Assembly (NCBI GenBank): GCA_018063105.1
Contig: JAGOQX010000005.1
Coordinates: 1 to 56,836 of the forward strand
From: Patescibacteria group bacterium
GTDB taxonomy: Bacteria > Patescibacteriota > Patescibacteriia > 2-12-FULL-60-25
Direction: 5' to 3'
Length of the DNA: 56,836 bases
The notes under the pieces were generated by a model. It worked only from the letters and a program-made list of their open reading frames with translations, was not told the DNA's origin and did not search any database. The position numbers and the translations under genes are program-made. This document shows, one piece after another, positions 1-8,158 of this stretch. The first letter of the stretch is position 1. Every line of letters begins with the position of its first letter.

Positions 1-2
1 AT

Positions 3-848
3 GAAGAGGCTGAGTTGCAGAAAGCGAAGGAGACGGATATCAAGCCTGGAGACATGTTCAAGCTCGGACGTCACCGTCTCATTTGCGGCGACGCGTCAGA
101 CCCGAATACGGTGAAAAGTCTCATGGCTGAAATCAGGGCGGATCTCATCGACACGGATTTGCCATACAACATCGGACTTTCATACGACCGCGGAGTCGGC
201 AATAAGAGTAGCTATGGCGGCAAGACCGATGACAGCAAATCGGACGAGGAATACCGGCAGTTCGTAAAAGCGGTCATGCAGAATGCCCTCTCCGTAGCGA
301 AGAAGGACGTCCACATGGCGTGGTGGTGCGACGAGCGCTATGTCTACCTATTCCAAGAGCTCTACAAAGAGCTCGGCGTCGATTCCAAGCGCCTCCTAAT
401 CTGGGTGAAGAACAACCAGTCAGTCACACCTAAAAACGCGTTCAACAAAATCACCGAATTCCTTGTTTACGGCACCCTGGGAAAGCCGTACCTGAACGAC
501 AAGATCAAGAACCTCCACGAGGTACAGAACAAGGAAATCACGACTGGCAACCGCGTCATCGAGGACATTCTCGACCTCATCAACATCTGGCTGGTCAAAA
601 GGTTGCCCGGATCGGAGATGGAGCACCCGACGCAGAAGTCACCGACGATCCACGAGAAGATATTGCGCCGCTGTACACGCCCCGGCGATATCGTCCTCGA
701 CCTGACTGCCGGGTCAGGGAGCATGTTGACGGCGTGCGAACAGATGAAGCGCACGGCCTATCTCTGCGATCACGAACCCATCTTCTGCCAGGTCATGATT
801 AACAGGTTTAAGAACGTCTCCAATGAAAAAATCATCAAGCTCAATTAA
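3..848 (+). CDS. phage-type DNA methyltransferase, 5' end outside the window
   Basis: Beta-class N6-adenine/N4-cytosine DNA methyltransferase. The frame is open from base 3 with no stop, so the gene starts before the window; a TTG at 15 is only the first possible internal start. The visible part begins with 'KPGDMFKLGRHRLICGD', the usual linker that follows an N-terminal ParB-like domain in phage ParB-methyltransferase fusions (family knowledge; that domain is not visible here). The catalytic motif reads DLPYN instead of DPPYN, and the SAM-binding motif 'DLTAGSGSMLTACE' is near the C terminus. It overlaps the next methyltransferase by 26 bases and precedes terminase genes, so it probably modifies phage DNA before packaging. 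The Leu in DLPY is unusual and may reduce or shift activity. Confidence 0.85.
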   Translation, partial: EEAELQKAKETDIKPGDMFKLGRHRLICGDASDPNTVKSLMAEIRADLIDTDLPYNIGLSYDRGVGNKSSYGGKTDDSKSDEEYRQFVKAVMQNALSVAKKDVHMAWWCDERYVYLFQELYKELGVDSKRLLIWVKNNQSVTPKNAFNKITEFLVYGTLGKPYLNDKIKNLHEVQNKEITTGNRVIEDILDLINIWLVKRLPGSEMEHPTQKSPTIHEKILRRCTRPGDIVLDLTAGSGSMLTACEQMKRTAYLCDHEPIFCQVMINRFKNVSNEKIIKLN

Positions 849-1581
849 ATACGGCGACGCGTTCCGTCTGGGATCGCATCTGCTTTTGTGCGCCGATTCC
901 CGGAACAAGGAGATGGTCGCAGGGCTCATCGGCACGCGGAAGATCAAGGCCGTCATCACCGACCCGCCGTATGGCGTGGCGGTCACCGAAAGCAAAGAAG
1001 GCTTCCAGACGCTCGCGAAGAACAAGCCGATCTTAAACGACCATCTGCAAAGTGACGGGGAATATCGGGCGTTCACACGCGACTGGATGGAGGCGATACG
1101 TCCGCACCTTGAGCGCAAGAACTGCTTCTACGTCTTCAACTCGGACAAGATGGTATTCGCCTTGCGCGACGGCATGCACGACGCGGGATTGAAGTTCGGG
1201 CAGCTCCTAATCTGGGTAAAGACGCATGCGGTCATCGGGCGCATGGACTATGCGCCCCAGCACGAGCTTATCGCATACGGCTGGCACGGGACGCACGAGT
1301 TCTTGAAATCCAAAGACAAAAGCGTCCTAGTCTGCCCGAAGCCGCAGAAAAGTGCGATGCATCCTTCCACCAAGCCGATTGATCTGATCAGACGGCTTGT
1401 CTTGAACAGCACACGGATTGACGACGTGGTCTTCGATGGATTCCTTGGATCCGGCACGACGCTCCTCGCGTGTGAACAGACCAAACGCATATGCGTTGGG
1501 GTCGAGATGGACACGGAATACTGCGAGACGATACTTGACCGCTTCGAGAAGCTGACAGGAATAAAGCCGGAGAAGCTATGA
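823..1581 (+). CDS. DNA methyltransferase (DPPYG type)
   Basis: A second beta-class DNA methyltransferase, 252 residues. Motif IV 'ITDPPYGVAV' lies at about residues 45-54 and motif I 'DGFLGSGTTLLACEQ' near residue 205, the beta-class order. The opening 'IKYGDAFRLGSHLLLCADSR' has the same plan as the gene before it, so the two may be an old duplication or a pair of different specificity. It overlaps the upstream gene by 26 bases and the downstream terminase small subunit by 4 bases, indicating one transcript. It has the intact catalytic motif that its neighbour lacks. The target sequence cannot be read from the protein. Confidence 0.9.
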   Translation: MKKSSSSIKYGDAFRLGSHLLLCADSRNKEMVAGLIGTRKIKAVITDPPYGVAVTESKEGFQTLAKNKPILNDHLQSDGEYRAFTRDWMEAIRPHLERKNCFYVFNSDKMVFALRDGMHDAGLKFGQLLIWVKTHAVIGRMDYAPQHELIAYGWHGTHEFLKSKDKSVLVCPKPQKSAMHPSTKPIDLIRRLVLNSTRIDDVVFDGFLGSGTTLLACEQTKRICVGVEMDTEYCETILDRFEKLTGIKPEKL

Positions 1582-2009
1582 GTAGAAAAGATTCGATCCA
1601 AGCGAGACAGGGCAAAATCAAGGATGCCCTTCTCGAACAGCTTAAGCGTACGCCGACCTTGGAAACCGCCTGCCAAAAAGTCGGCGTCGCCAGAGCCACC
1701 GTCTACCGCTGGATCGCGGCAAGCAAAAAGTTTGCCAAGGATATCGATGAAGCCCAGCGGGAAGGAAGGCTCTTCATGTCGGATGTTGCAGAAAACCAGC
1801 TCTTCTCCTTGATCGGCGAGAAGAAGATCGAGGCGATACGGCTCTACCTCACCACCCATAACCCGCGCTACGGCAACAAGCTGGAATTGTCCGGTTCGCT
1901 CACGGCCAAGGACGAACAACTGAGTAGGTCGCAAAAGAAACTCATACGAGAAGCGCTCAGGCTCTCGTCACTCAATATCCATGGAAAAGACCAAAAGAAA
2001 AACGGATAA
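1578..2009 (+). CDS. terminase small subunit-like HTH protein
   Basis: 143-residue protein with a helix-turn-helix near residues 27-50 ('LETACQKVGVARATVYRWI'), the layout of phage terminase small subunits of the phBC6A51/homeodomain-like type that recognise the packaging site. It is followed immediately by the large terminase, which starts 29 bases before this gene's stop, and overlaps the methyltransferase before it by 4 bases. The C-terminal third is charged and probably contacts the large subunit (inference). The call rests on the HTH and on gene order; by itself the protein could be a generic phage DNA-binding protein. Confidence 0.75.
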   Translation: MSRKDSIQARQGKIKDALLEQLKRTPTLETACQKVGVARATVYRWIAASKKFAKDIDEAQREGRLFMSDVAENQLFSLIGEKKIEAIRLYLTTHNPRYGNKLELSGSLTAKDEQLSRSQKKLIREALRLSSLNIHGKDQKKNG

Positions 2010-3441
2010 CGAGGGTCAAATGTTCGAAGATATCCTTTCGGATCAGCTCTTGCGAAAAAGCTTGGTTCAGAAGAGCCTCGAATACTTCTTCCCGATCTAC
2101 CTCCATGAGTACATGGAGTTTGAAAACGCGCCCTTCCACAAAGAGATGATGCGACTATTGCAGGACGAGCGAATCAAATTCCTGACGTTCGTCGCCTTCA
2201 GAGGATCGGCAAAGTCGTCCATCGTCACCGTCGGATACGTCCTCTGGTCGCTCCTCGGCGTACAGCAGAAGAAGTTCATCGTCATCTGCTCGCAGACGGA
2301 ACAGAAAGCGCAGGCGCACCTGGCGAACATCAAAGACCAGCTGAAGCATAACGATCTATTACGGAAAGACCTCGGGCCGTTCGAGGAGGAAAAGAATAAG
2401 TTCGGCACGGCGACCGCCATCATCGTGAAGCGGCTGAATGTGAAGATCATGGCAAGCTCGACCGAGCAGAGCATCAGAGGCGCGCTGCACAACAACCACC
2501 GGCCTGACCTCGTGATCCTCGACGACATCGAGACGACGCAGTCCGTGAAGACGCGGGAAGGCAGGAACAAAACCTTCGAATGGCTTGTGGGCGAGGTGAT
2601 CCCCGCCGGAAGCAAGAAAACCAGGTATGTCAGCGTCGGGAACCTGCTCCATGAGGATTCCGTGCTCAAGCGACTCCAGAAGCGCATGGAAAGCGGTGAC
2701 ATGAAGTATGTCCGAAGTGCCTACCGCGAATACCCCATCGTCGACAGCAAAGGCGATCCGCTCTGGCCCGGAAAGTACCCGACGCGGGAAGACGTCGAAG
2801 AAGAACGTGAGAAGACCATGGATGAAGTGGCGTGGCAGAGGGAGTTCATGCTCAAGATCATCTCCGCTGAAGAGCAGATCATCAAGCCCGAATGGATCGC
2901 TTTCTACGACAAGCACCCTACGGACAAGCTGCGCGGGATCTATATCGGCATCGATCTTGCCGTGAGCGAAAAGGAATCGGCGGACTGCACGGCCATTGTC
3001 GTTGGGTACATATACGGCATCGGAAAGAACATGAAGATCTATATCCAGAGCCATCCGTACAACAGCAGGTCATCGTTTCCCGTCCATGCCGAATACATCA
3101 AGGACAAAATCGCGGCAGAGAAGCTCGTCCACAATCGAGTGAAGGTCTATATCGAGGACGTCGGCTATCAGAAGGCGCTCATCCAGTACTTTGAAAGCCA
3201 AAAGTATGACGTCGAAGGCGTGCCCGTCGGCAGGAGCGACAAGGCCGCACGGCTGCGGCTCGCAACCCCGCTCCTGAAAGAGGCTCGCGTCCTGTTCCCG
3301 GAAGACGGCTGCGAAGAGCTGATCGATCAGCTACTCGGCTTCGGCAAGGAGCGTCACGACGACCTCGCGGATGCGTTCTCAATGCTTGTACTAAAGGCCG
3401 TTGAGAACAATCCGTCGCACAACGGAATCATCTTCGGATGA
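1981..3441 (+). CDS. phage terminase large subunit
   Basis: 486-residue DNA-packaging motor. The N-terminal ATPase has a Walker A-like 'FRGSAKSS' at residues 73-80 and a Walker B 'LVILDDIE' at 177-184. The C-terminal RNase H-like nuclease shows 'YIGIDLAVSEKESAD' near residue 321, 'YIEDVGYQKAL' near 390 and the final acidic motif 'HDDLADAF' near 459. All landmarks are present, so the gene looks intact. In a phage the portal gene normally follows; here the next gene is on the opposite strand and no portal, capsid or tail gene is visible to the right. The packaging module is therefore a remnant, a satellite-like element, or the rest lies to the left. Confidence 0.95.
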   Translation: MEKTKRKTDNEGQMFEDILSDQLLRKSLVQKSLEYFFPIYLHEYMEFENAPFHKEMMRLLQDERIKFLTFVAFRGSAKSSIVTVGYVLWSLLGVQQKKFIVICSQTEQKAQAHLANIKDQLKHNDLLRKDLGPFEEEKNKFGTATAIIVKRLNVKIMASSTEQSIRGALHNNHRPDLVILDDIETTQSVKTREGRNKTFEWLVGEVIPAGSKKTRYVSVGNLLHEDSVLKRLQKRMESGDMKYVRSAYREYPIVDSKGDPLWPGKYPTREDVEEEREKTMDEVAWQREFMLKIISAEEQIIKPEWIAFYDKHPTDKLRGIYIGIDLAVSEKESADCTAIVVGYIYGIGKNMKIYIQSHPYNSRSSFPVHAEYIKDKIAAEKLVHNRVKVYIEDVGYQKALIQYFESQKYDVEGVPVGRSDKAARLRLATPLLKEARVLFPEDGCEELIDQLLGFGKERHDDLADAFSMLVLKAVENNPSHNGIIFG

Positions 3442-3442
3442 G

Positions 3443-4144
3443 CTACTGAGCGATAACCTTGCCGTCGAAAATGATCTTTTCCGCCTTCCAGCTGGCGATA
3501 TTGTCCGGGTCGCCGCCGGTGTAAATCATAACCACTTCCCAGTTTGAACGAACCGTCGCCCCGAAGCCGTTCTGGCTATCCACGCAGGAGGATACTTGGT
3601 ACTTATTCTCTCCGAGGTTGGTAACCGTCGCGCGGCAGAAGTCCGCGCTCGATGGGGACTTGAGTATGCGCGAGATGTACGGCTTGGCATACGCTGTCGC
3701 ATTGCCCTTATAGTCCGCTTCCTTGACCGCTGGCGCTGTCACTGTTGAATGAGAGCCGCCTTGGCTCGCGATCAAACCGATAACGTAAATTCCGAAGAGG
3801 ACGATGAAGACGGTCGCGATCGGGTGCTTCGCAAACCAGATCTTTTTGCTTTCTTCTTTCATAGCTTTTTGGAGTTCTTCTTTAGATGGTTGAGTTTCGA
3901 TATCGAGATAGATAAGGTCGTCTTTTTTGGCGAGGTAGTAGAAGAGATAAATGAAAAACGGAATCGCAAAACATAAAAAGAGCACAGTCGCAATGAGGCA
4001 GCTGAACTGCTTCTTTCGCATGAGCTGTGCCGTGGTATGCGTCTGGCTTATGACCTGGTAACCGTGTTCAACGGCGATCCGAACTTGAGCCTTGAGATCT
4101 CCTGGGGCTTTTTGGATCAGCCAACGCGGGTTGGTTTGAGGCAT
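3443..4144 (-). CDS. membrane protein of unknown function
   Basis: 233 residues with two hydrophobic segments, at about 48-72 ('LIATVLFLCFAIPFFIYLFYYL') and 108-128 ('PIATVFIVLFGIYVIGLIAS'), and a C-terminal soluble domain of about 100 residues. That domain ('YAKPYISRILKSPSSADFC', 'YQVSSCVDSQNGFGA', 'NWEVVMIY') has the pattern of small uncharacterised exported domains in phage and plasmid genes; two Cys could form a disulfide if it is outside the cell. It ends one base after the terminase stop on the other strand and lies 44 bases downstream of the structured RNA terminator. I do not recognise a named family. Confidence 0.7.
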   Translation of the reverse strand: MPQTNPRWLIQKAPGDLKAQVRIAVEHGYQVISQTHTTAQLMRKKQFSCLIATVLFLCFAIPFFIYLFYYLAKKDDLIYLDIETQPSKEELQKAMKEESKKIWFAKHPIATVFIVLFGIYVIGLIASQGGSHSTVTAPAVKEADYKGNATAYAKPYISRILKSPSSADFCRATVTNLGENKYQVSSCVDSQNGFGATVRSNWEVVMIYTGGDPDNIASWKAEKIIFDGKVIAQ

Positions 4145-4188
4145 ATGAATTAATTGATGAGACTAATTAGACCCGCGGGTTTTGTCCT

Positions 4189-4215
4189 AAAACAAAAGGA
4201 CACCCCTGAGGTGTC
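4189..4215 (-). terminator. rho-independent terminator of the structured RNA
   Basis: GACACC / GGUGUC stem with a five-base loop followed by CCUUUUGUUUU. The first three stem bases are also the last three of the long closing helix, so helix and terminator hairpin compete at that point. Confidence 0.7.
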
Positions 4216-4344
4216 TAGGCCCAAGTGTCAGAAACCGGAGTCTCTGGCGCTTGTTTTATCAGGAGTGCCCGTTACGTCGCGTCAACGACTCCTGATATAG
4301 CAAAGTTAGCCCTGCTACTGGGTTTCTAACACTCGAACCTAGAC
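4189..4344 (-). ncRNA. structured non-coding RNA, about 156 nt, unidentified
   Basis: On the - strand the segment starting at 4344 forms a 24-bp uninterrupted helix: bases 4344-4321 pair with 4236-4213. Four of the pairs are G-U on this strand, and all four would be C-A mismatches on the other strand, which fixes the direction of transcription. Inside is a perfect 10-bp hairpin (4257-4266 with 4288-4297) and a smaller AGCA/UGCU hairpin. A promoter places +1 at 4344, the first base of the helix, and a rho-independent terminator closes the unit. The outline (closing stem, open middle, terminal stem) recalls 6S RNA, but no sequence motif confirms that. No reverse transcriptase is nearby, which argues against a retron. 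Confidence 0.75.
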
Positions 4345-4350
4345 GACGAT

Positions 4351-4379
4351 AATGTAGCTTAAAAGCCCTTAAAAGTGAA
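4351..4379 (-). promoter_or_regulatory. promoter of the structured RNA
   Basis: -35 TTCACT (4379-4374), 17-base spacer, -10 TACATT (4356-4351). Six bases later is 4344, the first base of the long closing helix of the RNA. The agreement between promoter geometry and RNA end supports both. Confidence 0.6.
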
Positions 4380-4489
4380 GGGGAAGTTACCTACAGAAGC
4401 ATTGTGGGAATTTTCAATACAGAACCAGTGTTTTAAGGTCTGGAGCATGTCTAATAATCTTATTTTAAAGACACTAGATAAGATATTTT

Positions 4490-4663
4490 CTAGTGTCGAA
4501 ACGAAGCTTGTACTTCTTTTGACATATACGGCCTTGTCGTCTTAAGATCTGAAATTCGGTTAAAGATATTTTCCTGGTTACACTCAGAATACGGACACCG
4601 TGCAACAAAATTCTCGTAATCAACCCTTGTTTCAAAGGCAAGAGAAACGCTATGTTCTTCCAT
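4490..4663 (-). CDS. small Cys-containing ORF (57 aa), tentative
   Basis: A 57-codon ORF beginning 11 bases after the YgjP-like gene on the same strand. It contains 'VARCPYSECNQENIFNR', a CPxxxC pattern as in small zinc-binding or thioredoxin-like knuckles, and a basic C terminus. No good Shine-Dalgarno sequence is visible. Its stop codon lies inside a hairpin (ACACTAGA / TCTAGTGT, about 4471-4497) that may end the restriction operon. Position and composition make it plausible as the last gene of the operon; nothing in the sequence states its function. Confidence 0.35.
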   Translation of the reverse strand: MEEHSVSLAFETRVDYENFVARCPYSECNQENIFNRISDLKTTRPYMSKEVQASFRH

Positions 4664-4674
4664 ACGAGGTGCTT

Positions 4675-5244
4675 TTATAGATAGCTGATCTTATTACGCT
4701 TCAATTCGCTGCGCAGTTCCAAATAGTCCGGCATTACCTTGGCAACTAGATTCCAAAACTTCTGCGAATGATTGAATTCCTTTAGGTGGCAGAGCTCATG
4801 AACAACGATGTAGTCGGCGAGCTTCTCCGGAAGATGGATGATTTTGTAGTTGAAATTCAGGTTTCCTTTTCTAGAGCAACTACCCCAGCGCGTCTTCTGA
4901 TTTTTAATATTGATTTGGTTGAACTTGAATTGATATGTTTGATTGAAGCGTTCAATTTTTTCTTTTGCGAGATTTAACGCAATCTCCTTGCTCGTTAAGT
5001 AGTCACGCTTGGTGCTTCTCGGAAGAATATTTACTGACGCGCCTTTAAAATACTCAATTTTATCAATGACCCACTGGGACTTTCGGATGATGAATTGTTC
5101 AATCAGGTTCGTATCCATTGCGACCGGAGCGGTTACGACAAACGTGCCGTCGCAATAGACAGCTAAACGCATGCGTCGAGCTCGTTTGCTCACCTTGAGG
5201 GTGTATTCGACTTGTTTTTTATGGAGCTCGATGCGTTTTTTCAT
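4675..5244 (-). CDS. YgjP-like metallopeptidase
   Basis: 189-residue protein of the YgjP/SprT-like M48-type metallopeptidase family (DUF45). The zinc site HELCH is at residues 149-153, followed by 'HLKEFNHSQKFW', whose second His is the usual third ligand. The family marker 'TRWGSCSRKGNLNFN' precedes it at 118-132. Members of this family are often encoded directly behind type I restriction hsdR genes, as here, where it starts 4 bases after hsdR. Its role there is unknown; processing or control of the restriction enzyme is an inference. Confidence 0.9.
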   Translation of the reverse strand: MKKRIELHKKQVEYTLKVSKRARRMRLAVYCDGTFVVTAPVAMDTNLIEQFIIRKSQWVIDKIEYFKGASVNILPRSTKRDYLTSKEIALNLAKEKIERFNQTYQFKFNQINIKNQKTRWGSCSRKGNLNFNYKIIHLPEKLADYIVVHELCHLKEFNHSQKFWNLVAKVMPDYLELRSELKRNKISYL

Positions 5245-5248
5245 ATGC

Positions 5249-8158
5249 TTAGAACTTTTTGATCACGACATCCACGAGTCGGTTCAGATATTTGTGGAAG
5301 TCTGTCACTTTTATTTTGTCTTTGTAGTCTTTGAGAATCAATTCCTGCAACGTACGTTTGGCTTCTTTGATGAATTCTTCTCGCTTTGATGAGTCCTGCC
5401 AGTTCGCATCCAGGACATCGGCGAGACGGGCGGACATTTCTTTGATGAATTTCTTTACCGTCTTTTCATCCATTTCCTGCAAAAACTCTTCTGAGATGAC
5501 AAAGAGACCGTATTCTTGGAGCGAATATCCAAGCTCCTTCGCTTCTTCTGCTTTGGTCTTTATATCATTCAAAAGCTCGTAGTATCGCTTGATGCGTTCC
5601 GCGAGATCGATTTGATGCTTCTCGAATTCTTCTCGGATAGCCGAGAGACGTTCGCTAAACTTCTTGAACGCAGGATGGGTATCGATGTTGATAGAGATCT
5701 CACGCTTGAGCATCTTCTCGAGATTGAGTGCCTTCTCGTCATCATTCATCTTGTCCAGCTTGTTCAGCGTAGCAAGATCATGCACATTCAACTCGCGGAA
5801 GTTTTTGGTAATGCCCTCGTAGTCGATCTTGTCCTGAATGAGGCTTTTGATTTTCTCACCGTATTCCGCGAGAGAGAACGCATCAACGCCTTCTGGTTGA
5901 AACTCTTTGCTAAAGGCCAGATAGAAGCTGGTAATCCATTCAAACTTACGAATATATTCCATCAAGAACGGATCCGGTGAGAGGATCTCGAACAACATCT
6001 TCAGGCGGCTATATTTATCTTTGAAGAATTGTTGTTTGTTTGTGTTGTCGATGAAGATCTTGAGGCATCGACGCAGATTGTCGATCGACGGGTCTTCGAT
6101 ATTCACCCCGACAAACAACTCCATCACCTCGTTCAGGACATCAACGAAGTCGCGCTTCAAACGTTCAATATCAATCATCGCGCTATCAACGATGCTTTCG
6201 TCGAAGTTCAGCGCATCGTATAGATTTTTTGTGACGCCGTAGTAGTCGATGATCTTGCCGCAACCCTTGTTTGGATACACGCGATTCGTACGCGCAATAG
6301 CCTGCAAGAGGTTATGGTCGCGTAACGGCTTATCGAGATACATAACCTGCTCAACCGGAGCATCAAAACCCGTAAGCAACATGTCACAAACCAACAAAAG
6401 CTTCAGCGGATGCGACTGATCCTTGAAATTCGCGATAATCTTCTCGCGCTTCTGCTTATTCGTATTGTATTTCTTCAGGTCGTCATCATCACTGTTCGGA
6501 TCGCCTGGCGAGTACACAACCTCCGTCCATTCCGCAGGGACGAGGGCATCAAAGAGCTTCTTGTATTTCGCCGTAGCTTCACGGTCATAGCAAACAACCT
6601 GAGCCTTGAATCCGTTCGGAAGCACATAAAGCTTGTAGTGCTCGACGATATCGCGAGCAACCGCTTCCATGCGGCGATCAAGCTTGATAAGAGCCTCTTT
6701 CTTTCCGTATTTCTTATTCAACAATTCCTTTTGATCTGGCGACAACTGCTTTGTTAATTCATCAAACTGTTTATCAATCTTTCCTTCGTCAATGAAGAAC
6801 TTCGAAAGACGAGCTTCATACGTAACTGGCAGCGTTGCGCCGTCATCAATAGCTTGTTGGATGGAGTAGTAATCGAGATAACGTTCGCCCTCCTCGCCGA
6901 AATTGCGATGCGTATTGAGGGTCAACTTGTCGATCGGCGTGCCCGTAAAACCAAAAAAGAATGCATCCTTAAACGCATTGCGCATCTTAATCGCGGAAAC
7001 GCCCTCGTTGTCACGATGAGCTTCGTCAGAAAGCACAATGACATTCCCGTCGATACTCTCGATATCAGATAATTCATTAAACTTCTGGATCGTCGAGATA
7101 AAGATACCGCGATCAGCTCCCTTGATCTTCTTCTCAAGATCCTTGCGGGATTCGACACGGATGAGGTTTTGACCTCCCCAGGCCTCGAATTCGTCAAAGA
7201 CTTGGTCGTCTAAATCGATGCGATCAATGAGAATGAACACCTTGGGATTCTTTAACTCTGGCGCGTAGCGCAGCTTCCACGCCGTAAAGAACATGGTTAG
7301 CGTCTTGCCGGATCCCTGCGTGTGCCAAATAAGGCCGCGTTTGCGCTCTCCATCAGTAACGCGTTCCACGATTTTGTTCGTTGCGTATACCTGCTGGTAT
7401 CGTGCGACTTTCTTGGTAATGCCATCCTTTTTCTTTTCAAAAACAACAAAGTTCTTGATGAAATCGAGAAGCCGATCCTTTTCAAACAGATAGAAGAGGG
7501 TCGAATCCAGCTCTTCGTCGAACAACTGTTTGCCTCGAGGGTCTTCTTTCCACGTCAAAAAATACTGCTTTGGTGAATACGTGGCTCCATAAACCGTCTT
7601 TAATCCATCCGTAGCGATACTGAAGCAATTCGGCAAGAATAACTTAGGAGCAACCTTCTCGTATCGTTTGATTTGGTCGATCGCATTTTCAAAGCTCACG
7701 CTACTCGAAGCCGTTGGACTCTTGGCTTCAATATCCGAAATCGGAAGCCCATTCAAAAACACGAGGACGTCCGGTCGGATGTTTTCCGTGACACCTTCAA
7801 AGTAAAACTGATTCGTCACGACAAAACGATTATTTTTCGGCACGTCAAAATCAACAATCTTAAAGTCACGGAACATCCCGGTATTCGGATCCTTCAAATT
7901 GATGCCGTTGCGAATAGCCAAGAGGAACGTTTCATTCGTATCAAGCTTTTTCACCTCGCGCACGACGCTTTGTGCAACGGATTCATCAACGTCGTTTATC
8001 TTCATCACGGCCTCAAGAAGATGGGGCGTGATGAGATACTCCGTCTCAAACGAGCGGAGCTTGGAAAACTCCTCAGCAGGAATATATTCGTAGCCGAGTT
8101 TTTCTCGTATAAACTTGATGATGTGGTATTCAATTGTGTATTGCTCGTTGAATTTCAT
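5249..8158 (-). CDS. hsdR: type I restriction enzyme R subunit (HsdR)
   Basis: 969-residue translocase/nuclease subunit of a type I restriction-modification system. The N-terminal nuclease has the PD-(D/E)xK residues D130, E144 and K146 ('RPDVLVFLNGLPISDIEAK'). The SF2 helicase motor has Walker A 'QGSGKT' at 281-286 and the DEAH box at 378-381, with later motifs including 'FFGFTGTPID' and 'QAIARTNRVYP'. The long helical C terminus fits the subunit-contact region. It overlaps the gene upstream by 4 bases and lies downstream of hsdM and hsdS in the same operon. All key residues are present, so it should be active. Confidence 0.97.
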   Translation of the reverse strand: MKFNEQYTIEYHIIKFIREKLGYEYIPAEEFSKLRSFETEYLITPHLLEAVMKINDVDESVAQSVVREVKKLDTNETFLLAIRNGINLKDPNTGMFRDFKIVDFDVPKNNRFVVTNQFYFEGVTENIRPDVLVFLNGLPISDIEAKSPTASSSVSFENAIDQIKRYEKVAPKLFLPNCFSIATDGLKTVYGATYSPKQYFLTWKEDPRGKQLFDEELDSTLFYLFEKDRLLDFIKNFVVFEKKKDGITKKVARYQQVYATNKIVERVTDGERKRGLIWHTQGSGKTLTMFFTAWKLRYAPELKNPKVFILIDRIDLDDQVFDEFEAWGGQNLIRVESRKDLEKKIKGADRGIFISTIQKFNELSDIESIDGNVIVLSDEAHRDNEGVSAIKMRNAFKDAFFFGFTGTPIDKLTLNTHRNFGEEGERYLDYYSIQQAIDDGATLPVTYEARLSKFFIDEGKIDKQFDELTKQLSPDQKELLNKKYGKKEALIKLDRRMEAVARDIVEHYKLYVLPNGFKAQVVCYDREATAKYKKLFDALVPAEWTEVVYSPGDPNSDDDDLKKYNTNKQKREKIIANFKDQSHPLKLLLVCDMLLTGFDAPVEQVMYLDKPLRDHNLLQAIARTNRVYPNKGCGKIIDYYGVTKNLYDALNFDESIVDSAMIDIERLKRDFVDVLNEVMELFVGVNIEDPSIDNLRRCLKIFIDNTNKQQFFKDKYSRLKMLFEILSPDPFLMEYIRKFEWITSFYLAFSKEFQPEGVDAFSLAEYGEKIKSLIQDKIDYEGITKNFRELNVHDLATLNKLDKMNDDEKALNLEKMLKREISINIDTHPAFKKFSERLSAIREEFEKHQIDLAERIKRYYELLNDIKTKAEEAKELGYSLQEYGLFVISEEFLQEMDEKTVKKFIKEMSARLADVLDANWQDSSKREEFIKEAKRTLQELILKDYKDKIKVTDFHKYLNRLVDVVIKKF

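Noticed and set aside
4189-4344. Retron ncRNA (long a1/a2 helix).
   Set aside because: No reverse transcriptase gene in the neighbourhood, and the RNA ends with its own terminator.
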